A stretch of DNA of 64,000 nt, taken from contig CALJUX010000072.1 of the NCBI GenBank assembly GCA_937978655.1, forward strand, positions 1 to 64,000, in the 5' to 3' direction. Within the stretch, counting starts at the first letter, position 1. Every line of letters starts with the position of its first letter. The notes under the pieces were generated by a model. It did no database searches, was not told where the DNA came from, and saw only the letters and a program-made list of their open reading frames with translations. Origin of the DNA: an uncultured Chromatiaceae bacterium (GTDB lineage Bacteria > Pseudomonadota > Gammaproteobacteria > Enterobacterales > Alteromonadaceae). Made by a program: the position numbers and the translations under genes. Shown here piece after piece: positions 51,904-61,442 of the stretch.

Positions 51904-53358
51904 GTGTCCACCGAAGTGATCCCTGCCGCTGAAACCTGTCAGCAAGCGCGCTTAAGCCGTGATGCGCGCTTTGATGGCCTGTTTTACATTGCGGTCAACA
52001 GCACCGGCATTTATTGCCGGCCCATCTGCCCGGCGCGGGCGCCAGCCGAACATCAGGTGCAATATTTTGCTTCCGCCGCTTCGGCCGCGGCCGCCGGCTT
52101 TCGGCCTTGCCTGCGTTGCCGGCCGGACAGTGCGCCAGGCTCACCGGCCTGGCAAGGCAATCAGACCAGCTTGCGCCGTGCAATGAAGCTGATTGATCAA
52201 GGCGCCTTACAGGACGGCGACCAAACTTCCTTATGTGCACGCCTTGGTATCAGCGAGCGTTATCTGCGTAAGCTGTTTGCCCAGCATCTGGGCGTCTCTC
52301 CCAAACAATATGCGTTGTATCAGCAAATTCTGTTCGCCAAACAATTACTGCATCAAACCCAAATGCCGGTAACCGATATCGCTGCGATGGCCGGCTTTCA
52401 CAGCCTGCGCCGCTTTCACGATGCCTTTAAACAACAATTACAACTGACACCAACACAAATACGGGGACAACGTATGGCGCAGCATTCTGCGATCATTGAA
52501 CTGGAGCTGAGTTATCGCCCGCCACTGGCCTGGCATTTATTACTGGAGTTCTGGCAACAACGCACTTTAACCGGCCTGGAATGGCTGCACGGTGAGCATT
52601 ATGGCCGGCTGATTGACTGGCCACCAGGCCAGGGCCAGCAACACGGCTGGTTTGACGTTGCGCCTATCGCCGGCAAAAACGCCCTGAAGCTGACACTGCA
52701 TTGGCCAGACCACGAAACCCTGCTGCCGGTAGTGAAGCAAATCCGCCGGCTGCTGGATTTAGACGCCGATTTACAGGTGATTGAACAGCATCTGCAAAAC
52801 CAGCTTGGCGCCAGTGTAAAAACCGGCCTGCGTATTCCCGGGGTCTGGTCGGCCTGGGAAGCCGGCATCCGCGCTATTTTGGGCCAGCAAGTCAGTATCG
52901 CCGGCGCGCGGGCCCAGCTGAACCGGTTGCTGGTGTTAGGCTCTGAACAACCCTGGCCCTCAGCGGTGCCTGCCCATACGCCTGACACCGTCTGGCGGCA
53001 ATTTCCCACGCCGGCGCAAGTGGGCGCTGATGAATTGTTGATGCTAAAAGTGCCGGGCGCCAGGCGTCAGACCTTGCTGGCTCTGGCCGACATGATGTGG
53101 GCCACGCCAGAGCAGCACCCATCACAATGGCTGCCAATTAAAGGCATTGGCCCCTGGACTGTCGCTTATGCCTGCCTGCGCGGTTTATCAGAAACCGATG
53201 TCTGGCTTGGCGGTGATTTGGGCATTCAAAAAGCGCTGGCGCGTCAACATGCCGGTTTTGATGCACAAACGCTGTCGCCGTGGCGCAGTTATGCCACCTT
53301 ACAACTTTGGTTTGGTCTGGCCGACACGCCGGCCAGCGCAACCGTACAAGGAGAATAA
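51904..53358 (+). CDS. Ada-type regulator fused to AlkA glycosylase
   Basis: 484 residues. The N-terminal Ada domain has zinc Cys38, Cys42, Cys69 and Cys72, the same positions as E. coli Ada, with Cys38 as the methyl acceptor from DNA phosphotriesters. An AraC-type helix-turn-helix (about 95-190, MPVTDIAAMAGFHSLRRFHDAF in part) follows. The second half is AlkA: N-domain, then a helix-hairpin-helix GIGPWTVAYACLRG and the catalytic Asp in LGGDLGIQKAL. One protein thus senses methylation, regulates transcription and excises alkylated bases. The start is GTG. ogt follows at once. Confidence 0.93.
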   Translation: MSTEVIPAAETCQQARLSRDARFDGLFYIAVNSTGIYCRPICPARAPAEHQVQYFASAASAAAAGFRPCLRCRPDSAPGSPAWQGNQTSLRRAMKLIDQGALQDGDQTSLCARLGISERYLRKLFAQHLGVSPKQYALYQQILFAKQLLHQTQMPVTDIAAMAGFHSLRRFHDAFKQQLQLTPTQIRGQRMAQHSAIIELELSYRPPLAWHLLLEFWQQRTLTGLEWLHGEHYGRLIDWPPGQGQQHGWFDVAPIAGKNALKLTLHWPDHETLLPVVKQIRRLLDLDADLQVIEQHLQNQLGASVKTGLRIPGVWSAWEAGIRAILGQQVSIAGARAQLNRLLVLGSEQPWPSAVPAHTPDTVWRQFPTPAQVGADELLMLKVPGARRQTLLALADMMWATPEQHPSQWLPIKGIGPWTVAYACLRGLSETDVWLGGDLGIQKALARQHAGFDAQTLSPWRSYATLQLWFGLADTPASATVQGE

Positions 53359-53359
53359 A

Positions 53360-53932
53360 ATGCAACCGCCCTCTCAAGTCGCTTATTGCTTGTCCCCGCT
53401 CGGCGCGCTGGAGATTTATGCCAATGCCGCCGGCATCACAGCAGTGCATTTCCCCGATGTGCAAAAAGACCGCAGTCTGGCCGACCGCAAGCATCAGGAT
53501 GTTACAGCGACAGCGTGCCAAAGTGATGATTTTCAGCTGCTCTCGCTTCAGGCAGACGGTGCAGTTGCGCTGTTGCTGCAACAAGCGGCAGCGCAGCTGG
53601 CTGAGTATTTTGCCGGCACCCGGCAGCACTTTGACCTGCCGCTGGCGGCCAGCGGCACTGCTTTTCAGCAGCAGGTCTGGCAGCAGCTGTGTCGGGTTCC
53701 CTATGGCCAAACCCAAAGTTATGGCGAGCTGGCGTTGCGACTTGGCAATAAAAATGCGATGCGCGCCGTTGGCGCCGCCAATGGCCGTAATCCCATCGCC
53801 ATTATAGTGCCGTGTCACCGGGTGATTGGTGCCGACGGCAAACTGACTGGATATGCCGGTGGCCTGGACCGCAAAGTCTGGTTGTTACAACATGAACAAC
53901 GCATCACCAACGCCATTCATTCGAATATTTAG
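53360..53932 (+). CDS. ogt: Methylated-DNA-protein cysteine methyltransferase
   Basis: 190 residues. It removes methyl groups from O6-methylguanine by transfer to Cys152 in IVPCHRVIG. GTAFQQQVWQQLCRVPYGQT in part and the RAVGAANGRNP block match. The start is the ATG 1 base after the upstream stop, with AAGGAG inside that gene's end; the longer in-frame ORF is rejected. It forms an operon with the Ada-AlkA fusion, giving a compact alkylation-repair unit. Confidence 0.95.
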   Translation: MQPPSQVAYCLSPLGALEIYANAAGITAVHFPDVQKDRSLADRKHQDVTATACQSDDFQLLSLQADGAVALLLQQAAAQLAEYFAGTRQHFDLPLAASGTAFQQQVWQQLCRVPYGQTQSYGELALRLGNKNAMRAVGAANGRNPIAIIVPCHRVIGADGKLTGYAGGLDRKVWLLQHEQRITNAIHSNI

Positions 53933-53972
53933 AATAAATAGTGGGATTCATTGCGATGTTAATTCGATAAGT

Positions 53973-54003
53973 TTTAAGGTTAACTAGGCGCGTAAACCTT
54001 AAA
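53973..54003. repeat. Inverted repeat upstream of pirin
   Basis: TTTAAGGTT (53973-53981) and AACCTTAAA (53995-54003) are exact complements separated by 13 bases. It ends about 15 bases before the pirin ATG, so it could be an operator or mRNA hairpin. Confidence 0.6.
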
Positions 54004-54018
54004 TTCTGGAGCCCGCTG

Positions 54019-54903
54019 ATGAAACTACGTACTCTTGGCCAACTCTGGCCTGCCAAACAAGTCTCTGACGGAGCAGGCGTTAAAATCCGCCGCAGTATTG
54101 GCTTGCAGCCACAGTGGCGGCTCGACCCTTTTCTGATGCTGGACTGTTTTGGCTCCGATGAAGCCGCCGACTATATTGCCGGCTTCCCGCCGCATCCGCA
54201 TCGTGGTTTTGAAACAGTCACTTATATGCTCGACGGCCATATGTTGCATCAGGATCATCTGGGTAATCAGGGCCACCTGAAAAGCGGCGGCGTGCAGTGG
54301 ATGACGGCCGGGCGTGGCATTATTCACTCTGAAATGCCACAACAGGAATCCGGCCTGATGCGCGGCTTTCAGCTGTGGCTGAATCTGCCGGCGGCGGAAA
54401 AAATGCAGGAGCCGGCTTATCTGGATTTAGATCCGACGCAAATTCCGGCGGTGGTTATTCCTGAAGGCCAAATCAAAGTCATCGCCGGCACCTTACAAAG
54501 CCCGGCCGACAGCGAATCCGCGCTGGGGCTCACCACAGGGCCAATCCGCGCCGTATCAACGCAGCCGTTATATCTGGACCTGCAACTGCATAGCGCTGCC
54601 ACGCTGACACTGGCCATTCCGGCCGGCCATAACGCGCTGGTTTATCCCTATGAAGGTGAAGTCTGGCTTGGCAGCCACCGCGTGCCGCTGCATCACGCCG
54701 GTGTACTGACGGACGGTGACAGCCTTGTACTTCGCACTGAAGGCCCGGCCCGCGTCATTGTGCTTGCCGGTAAACCACTGCAGGAACCCATCGCGCAATA
54801 CGGTCCTTTTGTGATGAACACTGTGGCAGAGATTGAACAGGCGATTGCCGATTATCAGCAAGGTAAACTGACAGACCGCGCCGCCAAAGTCCTGCAGATT
54901 TAG
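54019..54903 (+). CDS. Pirin-family protein
   Basis: 294 residues, a bicupin. Conserved FPPHPHRGFETVTYML in part holds the metal His ligands, then LKSGGVQWMTAGRGIIHSE (His and Glu ligands). Members bind iron; some have quercetinase activity and others act as regulators, so a specific role cannot be given. A TGGAG site precedes the ATG. No LysR gene is adjacent, unlike many pirin loci. Confidence 0.93.
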   Translation: MKLRTLGQLWPAKQVSDGAGVKIRRSIGLQPQWRLDPFLMLDCFGSDEAADYIAGFPPHPHRGFETVTYMLDGHMLHQDHLGNQGHLKSGGVQWMTAGRGIIHSEMPQQESGLMRGFQLWLNLPAAEKMQEPAYLDLDPTQIPAVVIPEGQIKVIAGTLQSPADSESALGLTTGPIRAVSTQPLYLDLQLHSAATLTLAIPAGHNALVYPYEGEVWLGSHRVPLHHAGVLTDGDSLVLRTEGPARVIVLAGKPLQEPIAQYGPFVMNTVAEIEQAIADYQQGKLTDRAAKVLQI

Positions 54904-54931
54904 GCCGCAGCGCCCGGCGCGAAATCGCGCT

Positions 54932-54959
54932 GGGACATTGTCCGGCCTGCTTGTATAAT
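54932..54959 (+). promoter_or_regulatory. Predicted promoter of mtnN
   Basis: -35 GGGACA (54932-54937), a 16-base spacer and consensus -10 TATAAT (54954-54959), 29 bases before the mtnN ATG. Confidence 0.65.
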
Positions 54960-54987
54960 GCCGTTTTTTTGTCACAGGATTTTCCTC

Positions 54988-55695
54988 ATGCAATTAATCG
55001 GCATTATCGGCGCGATGGAACAAGAAGTTGCCATCCTCAAAGCGCAACTGAGTCAGATTGAAACCACCCGCGTCGCCAGCTTTGAATTTCACCGTGGCCA
55101 GTTACAGGGCCGCGATGTGGTGCTGGTGCAGTCCGGCATTGGCAAAGTGACTGCCGCTATTGCCACTACCTTATTAATTCAGATATTTCAGCCATCGGCA
55201 GTGATTAACACTGGTTCTGCCGGCGGTTTTGACCCTGAACTCAATGTCGGCGACATCGTCGTCTCCACCGAATTACGTCATCACGATGTCGACGTCACCG
55301 CATTTGGTTATGAACCGGGCCAGCTGCCGCGTCTGCCAGCCGCTTTCACTGCAGATCCGGCCTTAGTGGCCGCCGCAGTGCGCAGTATCCAGACGCTTGG
55401 GTTTTGCCAGACCAAAACCGGCCTTATCACCACCGGTGATGTCTTTATGTGTGATCCGGAGCGCATTAACAAAACCCGCGCCACTTTCCCAGCAATGCTG
55501 GCGGTAGAAATGGAAGGCGCGGCGATTGCGCAAGTCTGTTACCAGCTCAACACGCCTTTTGTGGTGATCCGCAGTTTAAGTGATATCGCCGGCAAAGAAT
55601 CGCCGACCTCGTTTGAAGCCTATCTGGAAATTGCCTCGAAAAACAGCAGTGCGATGGTCATTGAATTGCTGCGCCAGTTAGCCAGCCCGCAGTAA
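54988..55695 (+). CDS. mtnN: 5'-methylthioadenosine/S-adenosylhomocysteine nucleosidase
   Basis: 235 residues. It cleaves MTA and SAH, recycling SAM by-products and providing the precursor of AI-2. Starts IGIIGAMEQEVAILK; NTGSAGGF, VEMEGAAIAQVC and VIRSLSDIAG (with the catalytic Asp) are present. The ATG at 54988 fits the family start; one 10 codons upstream lacks a ribosome site. Followed by a CbiB-like gene, an order known from vibrios and shewanellae. Confidence 0.95.
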   Translation: MQLIGIIGAMEQEVAILKAQLSQIETTRVASFEFHRGQLQGRDVVLVQSGIGKVTAAIATTLLIQIFQPSAVINTGSAGGFDPELNVGDIVVSTELRHHDVDVTAFGYEPGQLPRLPAAFTADPALVAAAVRSIQTLGFCQTKTGLITTGDVFMCDPERINKTRATFPAMLAVEMEGAAIAQVCYQLNTPFVVIRSLSDIAGKESPTSFEAYLEIASKNSSAMVIELLRQLASPQ

Positions 55696-55712
55696 CTACT
55701 GTAGTCAACAAG

Positions 55713-56705
55713 ATGCCCTTTACTGCAACCGAGTTCTGGCAAACCTTGCATCAGCTCCCGGCCTTTGAGCCAGGGCTGTTGTGCCTGCTCGCGTTATTGT
55801 TAGCGCAGGGCGCTGCACTGCCGCGACAATATCAGCCCTGGCCGCTGTTGCAGCTGCTGGCACAACGGATAGAACACAAGGTCAATCAGCGGAATGACAG
55901 CCCGGGCCAGCGCCGGCTTGCCGGCACGCTGGCCCTTGGACTCATCCTGGCGCCTTCACTGCTGTTGTTGTGGACGGTGCGGCAGTTATCAGAATGGCCG
56001 GCCGGTTTTGATGCCCTGTTGCTGTATTTATGTCTTGATCAACGCATTTATCAGCGCCAGATCGCCGAGGTCGCTGACAGTCTTCAGCGCCAGCAGCGGC
56101 AACTGGCAAAAGATCAGCTGCAACCTATGTTGCGTCGTGACTGTGCAGCATTATCCGATACCGGTCTCGCCAAAGCCGGTATTGAAGTGCTGGCACTGCG
56201 GCAGGTCCGGCATTTTGCCGCAGTCCTTGGCTGGTATCTGCTCGGCGGTGCGCTGGCGGCAGTGGCCTGGCGGATGGTCCTGGAGCTGCAGCAAAGCTGG
56301 TCCGGCAAAATCGCGGCTCAGCGCGTTTTTAGTACCGCTATCACCCTGTGCAGCAGGCTGCTGATCATGCCGGTCTTGTGGATTTATGGCCTGTTGGTGG
56401 CGATTATGTACCGGTTATGGCCGGCACTGCGTTATTTCAGCGCCAGCGGCGCTGCCGGACTGCCGGCGCCTGATCGGTTTTATCTGGCGGCCTGGAGTGC
56501 AGCCTTACAGCGCAATCTGGGTGGGCCTGTGATGTATCAGGGCCAGAAACTGCGCCGGGACCGGATAGGCCCCGCTGCGCAGCCGCAGCTGAGTGATTTG
56601 CAGCTGGCATTGCGGCTCAGCCGGCAACTGCAATGGGCGGTATTTCTGCTGTTATGTTGCGGTTTGGGCCTGATTTTACTCTATCAGTGGCCCGGCCTGC
56701 ACTGA
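55713..56705 (+). CDS. CbiB/CobD-like membrane protein (orphan)
   Basis: 330 residues with several membrane segments (about 20-35, 75-95, 175-195, 220-240, 305-325). Weak but consistent similarity in layout to adenosylcobinamide-phosphate synthase CbiB/CobD: a WPLLQLLAQRIE block corresponds to the HPV-x-x-IG region, and RLAGTLALGLILA follows. Key motifs are degenerate. No other cobalamin gene is in the window. It lies 17 bases after mtnN and is probably cotranscribed. It may act in salvage or be a divergent relative of different function. Confidence 0.7.
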   Translation: MPFTATEFWQTLHQLPAFEPGLLCLLALLLAQGAALPRQYQPWPLLQLLAQRIEHKVNQRNDSPGQRRLAGTLALGLILAPSLLLLWTVRQLSEWPAGFDALLLYLCLDQRIYQRQIAEVADSLQRQQRQLAKDQLQPMLRRDCAALSDTGLAKAGIEVLALRQVRHFAAVLGWYLLGGALAAVAWRMVLELQQSWSGKIAAQRVFSTAITLCSRLLIMPVLWIYGLLVAIMYRLWPALRYFSASGAAGLPAPDRFYLAAWSAALQRNLGGPVMYQGQKLRRDRIGPAAQPQLSDLQLALRLSRQLQWAVFLLLCCGLGLILLYQWPGLH

Positions 56706-56725
56706 CGTACTCCACTGGACTTTTG

Positions 56726-59700
56726 ATGAGTTTCTGCGTTATGTTCGCTGCAATACTTCAACAGCAGGTCAAAATATTGGCAACAAAAACGTCAGTGCTG
56801 CGCCACCATTGCTGCCAGCTTATGATCCTGCTGTGCTGCTGGTTTGCACTGCCAGCCGCCGCCCAGTCAGCCCGTGTACAAGCGCCTCTGTTATTGCCGC
56901 TGACGTCAGAGCAAGGCCTGAGCAGCGGCGCAGTCAACCGGCTTTATATCGACAATACCGGCTTTTTATGGCTGGCGACAGATCGGGGCCTGAACCGCTT
57001 TGACGCCAACCGGGTGCAGCAACTGCCACTGGCCGGTGACGCCCAGCTGGAACTGGATATTTCGCAGGTATTTGAAGACAGTCAGCAGCGTTTTTTTGTT
57101 GCCGCGCAACATCAGGGTTTGTACCAGGTAAACCTGAACACCTCTGAGGCCGAATTGCTGACACCGTTGCAGCAACTGGAAAGCGACACTATCCCGCAAT
57201 TGCACGACGTGATTGAGCAACAACCTGATCTGTTGTTGCTGGCAGTCAATAAAGCCGTTTACCGGTTGCAATTACCCGGTCGGAAGCTGGAACGGATCTT
57301 TGAATTTGATGGCGGTAACAGCCTGATGTCCCGCATCAGAGTGTTAAAAAAATTCAATCAGCTACTGCTCATCGGCACCACCAGTGGTTTATACGTTTAT
57401 GACCTGAAAACGCAACAGCACTGGCCGGTGCGGCTCAGCGCACAAACATCCGAGCGTGGCGCAGCCATAGTCCGGACGCTTGCAGTGACCGCAGAGCAGG
57501 TTTATCTGGCGATAGGCAACCAGCTATACAGCCTGAACGAAGCGCAGCTGCGCCAGGCGGCGAAGACAGAGCTGGCACAAGCACCACATTTCAGTGGTAT
57601 TCAAATCAATAAGATCCTGCCTTATTTTAAACAATTATTGCTTGGCACCAGTGAAGGGCTTTACCTGAGCAGTCCCGATCTGCACAGCGCTGATTTACTG
57701 TGGCGTTTCACTGACAGCATGCACGAAATAGATCAGGACAGGATCACCGATCTGGTGGCCACACCGGACGGCGGTTTTTGGGTCGCAAGTCAGCTGCAGG
57801 GCGCATATTACTGGCATCCGCGCAGTACGCATTTTAATCATCTGAAGCTGCCATTGCCGCAGCAACCCTGGCAAAACCAGGTCAGCGGCTTCAGCCCAAG
57901 GGCCGTGATGGCACTGGCAGAAAGCCCGCTGAATCAATGGCTGCTGAGCACTGTGACCGGCTTAAAGCGGCTGGACCTGCTGTCCGGCAATCTGCTCGAC
58001 CTGCCCTATCCGACCCCGTTGCCGGCCACTTTCTCCACTGTGGTGGCGCGGATTTATCCGGATCATGCCGACCGTTTGTGGCTGCGCAGTGGTAATTCGC
58101 TGCATTTGTTCGCCGCAGATCGCGCTGAATTTCTGCCGCTGCCGTTACAGGACCCCGCCCTGCAACCGCAGATCCAGCTCAATGCACGCGGTCACTGGCG
58201 CGACAGCGCCGGCGCTTTCTGGTTCTATACGGCCGATAACTACTACCGCTACCAGCCCGCCGACGGCACGCTGGTCACATTCCCCGAACTGGCTCAGGCC
58301 GAAGCACCGTTTCGTGCTGGTCGTTTTCTCGGCCACAGGCCGGATCATCCTGAACAGATTTTTTTCAGCGCCTCTGATCGGATCTGGTTATTTAACCAAC
58401 AGGACCGCAGCGTCCGAAAAGTGTTTGAAGCCATGCCCTATCAGCCTGGACTGGAGCGTACTGCCGACAAAATGTGCAGCGACGCCAAAGGCGATCTGTG
58501 GTTCAGTATCAGTGGTCTTGGCCTGATCAGCCTGTCCGGTTCGGATTTGAAACTGCAACACCAGTTGCATAAACAACATGGCCTGCCAACCAATGCTATT
58601 TATTCCTGCGAAGCCGATCTGAACGGCCAAATCTGGTTCGCCAGCCAACAAGGCCTGACCCGGCTGGACCCGCAAAGCCTGCGGCTGGAGCATTTTGACA
58701 AAGGGGACGGTTTATCCGGCAGTGACTTCACTTATGCCGCAAGCCTGAAACTGGCCAATGGCAATCTGGTGTACGGCACCAATTCCGGCATTACCTGGTT
58801 TAACCCGGCCGAACTGGCCGAACCGCCGCAACGCCCGGTGATCGCCATCACCAGCATCGGCGCGATGAATCAGGCCAGCTCTACGGCATTGCAGGACCTG
58901 AACGGCCAGTCGTTCCGTTTTTCTTATGACAGCCTTGGGATCGAAGTGAACTTCTCGGCACTGAACTTTCGGGATGCTGACAAAATTCAATATAAGTTCT
59001 GGCTCGAAGGCAGCCGCGAGATCCGTTTCCCGCAACAAAACAATGCCAGCGTGACGTTCCCACAACTGGAACCCGGTCATTATACTTTTCATGTCAAAGC
59101 CTTGTCGCCGCACAACGGCCAGGAAAGCGACGTGGCAGTATTGACGCTGACCATAGACCCGGCGCCCTGGTATTCACCGGCAGCTCTGGCAAGCTATGCA
59201 GTGCTTGGCTTGATCCTGTTACTGTTATGGCAACATAACCGGCTGGCGCAAAAACGTTTGCTGGCGCAGGCGCACTTTAAAGTCCGGGCCAGTGAACAAC
59301 GGCTGAAACAGGCGCTCGAAGCAGTCAACAGCGGCGTCTGGGACTATCTGGTTACCAAAAACAGCATGTATGCACAACGGGTACATGCCATGCTGGGGTA
59401 CAGCGAAGAGCTGAACCCGCTGTCAATGCAACAGCACCTGGCGCTGATCCACCCGGATGACCGCGACAGCTATCAGCAGGCCTGGCAACGTTTTGTCAGC
59501 GCGCCGGACCGCAGCTTCGATTTCACCTACAGAATGCAGCACAAAAGCGGGCACTGGCTGTGGTTCCGCGACATCGGCAAAGTGACAGAAACCGAGGGGC
59601 AGACCGCGGTTCGGGTGATTGGTACTTACAGTAACATCACCGAAACCCGCGCCACCAAAGAAAAAGCCCGCTTATTTGGCGAAGCCTTCCAGCAAACCCG

Positions 59701-61315
59701 TGACTGGGTGGTATTGCTCGACCCGGAACAGCGGGTGCTGGCGGCAAACCAGTCATTTGCCGACGTGTTTGGCAATATGGATGATTACCTGAACAATCCG
59801 CGTGTGCATGAACTGGGGATTAGCTTATCGCGCCGGCGTTTTTACACCCGTTTACTCAGTGGCATGCAGGCAAATCAGCATTGGCAAGGCGAAGAGCTGG
59901 TGTTAAGCCCGGACGGCACCGAACGGCCGACATTACTCAATATCAGTGCTGTTGGTGACGATGAGCATGTTGAATTTTATGTGCTGGTATTTACCGATAT
60001 CACCGCGCAGAAACAGGCTGAAGATGACCTGCGTTACCTCGCCAATTACGATGCACTGACCGGCCTGCCAAACCGTGCCCTGCTGACTGACCGTATTTTG
60101 CATGGTATCGAAACGGCCAAGCGGGAAAAACGGTCGCTGGCGCTTTGTTTTATCGATTTGGACAGGTTTAAACAAATCAACGACAGTCTCGGCCATGACA
60201 TCGGCGACATGCTGTTAAAACAAGTGGCCAAACGGCTGACCAGCATTCTGCGCCTGACTGATACGGTTGCCCGCCTCGGCGGCGACGAGTTTGTCGTTCT
60301 GCTGGAAAGTTATAAAAATGACGACAATATCAGCCACGTTGCGCGCAAGATGCTGAAATCTGTCAGCGAACCGATGCAGCTTGGGCCACACCGGGTCAGC
60401 GTCTCCCCCAGTATTGGCATTGCCGTCTATCCGGAAGATGCGGCCGATGCCGGCGAACTGCTCAAACATGCCGATGTGGCGATGTACCATGCCAAAGATC
60501 TGGGGCGCAATAACTTCCAGTTTTTTATTCAGGACATGAACGACAAAGCCCAGATGCAACTGGCGCGGGAAACCCGGCTCAGAAGTGCGTGGCAACACAA
60601 TGAATTCCTCAATTACTACCAGCCGATTTATGACAGCCTGCAACGTAAAATCGTTGGCGTGGAAGTCCTGATGCGCTGGCAGGATGCCGACCGGCTGGTC
60701 CCCCCCAACGACTTTATCCCGCTGGCGGAAGACTTGCGGCTGATTGTGCCGATGACTCAGGCGCTGCTGGTGCGGGCCCTGGCCGATCTGCAGCAGTGGC
60801 ACCAGGCGGGATTCCCGTTGTATATGTCAGTGAATCTGTCACCGCGTCACCTGGAGCAGGCCAATCTGGCACTGGAAACCGCAGCATTACTGGCCCAGTA
60901 CCAACTGCCTGCCAGTTGCCTGCGCTTTGAAGTCACAGAAAGCGCGCTGATGCAGGACCACAAAAGTGCCATTGCCACCATGCTGGCCCTGAGTGAGCTT
61001 GGTGTACAACTGGCACTGGATGACTTTGGTACCGGCTATTCGTCACTGAAGTACTTAAAAGAGCTGCCGATTGATGGCATCAAAATCGACCGCAGTTTTG
61101 TTAAAGACATTGGCATAGACCGCAATGATGAAACCATCATCGATGCCATGCTCAGTATGGCCAGCAGTCTCGGTATGTATTGCATCGCTGAAGGGGTCGA
61201 AACCGAACAGCAACTGGCGTTTTTCAGCCAGCGCGGCTGCCATTTAATTCAGGGATATTTGTTTGGTAAACCCATGCCAGCCACCCAACTGATCGCACAA
61301 CTGCAACAAGGCTGA
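56726..61315 (+). CDS. Sensor with propeller, PAS, GGDEF and EAL domains
   Basis: 1,529 residues. A signal sequence is followed by a periplasmic two-part beta-propeller (about 40-700; repeats such as GFLWLATDRGLNRFD and LWFSISGLGLISLSG), a Y_Y_Y domain (about 740-810, NFRDADKIQYKFWLEG), one membrane helix (about 815-835), two PAS regions (about 865-990 and 990-1110), then GGDEF (1185-1189, intact) and EAL with EVL instead of EAL at 1313-1315. Other EAL residues (ESALMQD, DDFGTGYSS, EGVET, QGYLFGKP) are kept, so phosphodiesterase activity is plausible. The start is uncertain: ATG 56726, or TTG 56777, which gives a cleaner signal peptide. Confidence 0.92.
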   Translation: MSFCVMFAAILQQQVKILATKTSVLRHHCCQLMILLCCWFALPAAAQSARVQAPLLLPLTSEQGLSSGAVNRLYIDNTGFLWLATDRGLNRFDANRVQQLPLAGDAQLELDISQVFEDSQQRFFVAAQHQGLYQVNLNTSEAELLTPLQQLESDTIPQLHDVIEQQPDLLLLAVNKAVYRLQLPGRKLERIFEFDGGNSLMSRIRVLKKFNQLLLIGTTSGLYVYDLKTQQHWPVRLSAQTSERGAAIVRTLAVTAEQVYLAIGNQLYSLNEAQLRQAAKTELAQAPHFSGIQINKILPYFKQLLLGTSEGLYLSSPDLHSADLLWRFTDSMHEIDQDRITDLVATPDGGFWVASQLQGAYYWHPRSTHFNHLKLPLPQQPWQNQVSGFSPRAVMALAESPLNQWLLSTVTGLKRLDLLSGNLLDLPYPTPLPATFSTVVARIYPDHADRLWLRSGNSLHLFAADRAEFLPLPLQDPALQPQIQLNARGHWRDSAGAFWFYTADNYYRYQPADGTLVTFPELAQAEAPFRAGRFLGHRPDHPEQIFFSASDRIWLFNQQDRSVRKVFEAMPYQPGLERTADKMCSDAKGDLWFSISGLGLISLSGSDLKLQHQLHKQHGLPTNAIYSCEADLNGQIWFASQQGLTRLDPQSLRLEHFDKGDGLSGSDFTYAASLKLANGNLVYGTNSGITWFNPAELAEPPQRPVIAITSIGAMNQASSTALQDLNGQSFRFSYDSLGIEVNFSALNFRDADKIQYKFWLEGSREIRFPQQNNASVTFPQLEPGHYTFHVKALSPHNGQESDVAVLTLTIDPAPWYSPAALASYAVLGLILLLLWQHNRLAQKRLLAQAHFKVRASEQRLKQALEAVNSGVWDYLVTKNSMYAQRVHAMLGYSEELNPLSMQQHLALIHPDDRDSYQQAWQRFVSAPDRSFDFTYRMQHKSGHWLWFRDIGKVTETEGQTAVRVIGTYSNITETRATKEKARLFGEAFQQTRDWVVLLDPEQRVLAANQSFADVFGNMDDYLNNPRVHELGISLSRRRFYTRLLSGMQANQHWQGEELVLSPDGTERPTLLNISAVGDDEHVEFYVLVFTDITAQKQAEDDLRYLANYDALTGLPNRALLTDRILHGIETAKREKRSLALCFIDLDRFKQINDSLGHDIGDMLLKQVAKRLTSILRLTDTVARLGGDEFVVLLESYKNDDNISHVARKMLKSVSEPMQLGPHRVSVSPSIGIAVYPEDAADAGELLKHADVAMYHAKDLGRNNFQFFIQDMNDKAQMQLARETRLRSAWQHNEFLNYYQPIYDSLQRKIVGVEVLMRWQDADRLVPPNDFIPLAEDLRLIVPMTQALLVRALADLQQWHQAGFPLYMSVNLSPRHLEQANLALETAALLAQYQLPASCLRFEVTESALMQDHKSAIATMLALSELGVQLALDDFGTGYSSLKYLKELPIDGIKIDRSFVKDIGIDRNDETIIDAMLSMASSLGMYCIAEGVETEQQLAFFSQRGCHLIQGYLFGKPMPATQLIAQLQQG

Positions 61316-61442
61316 CCAGCCAGAACACGGCTTGCGACCAGCGCCAGTGCAGGCCGTCTGTAATGTCGCAGGGTTTCGCTTCGCGCCGTGTTAACATCAG
61401 CGCGGACGCCGGCGCCTGTTGCCCGGCCCAGCTGTGGAGTTT

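Noticed and set aside
53138..53818. Minus-strand ORF of 226 residues
   Set aside because: Antisense to the Ada-AlkA and ogt genes, whose motifs are intact.
60215..60802. Minus-strand ORF of 195 residues
   Set aside because: Antisense to the GGDEF-EAL region with clear catalytic motifs.
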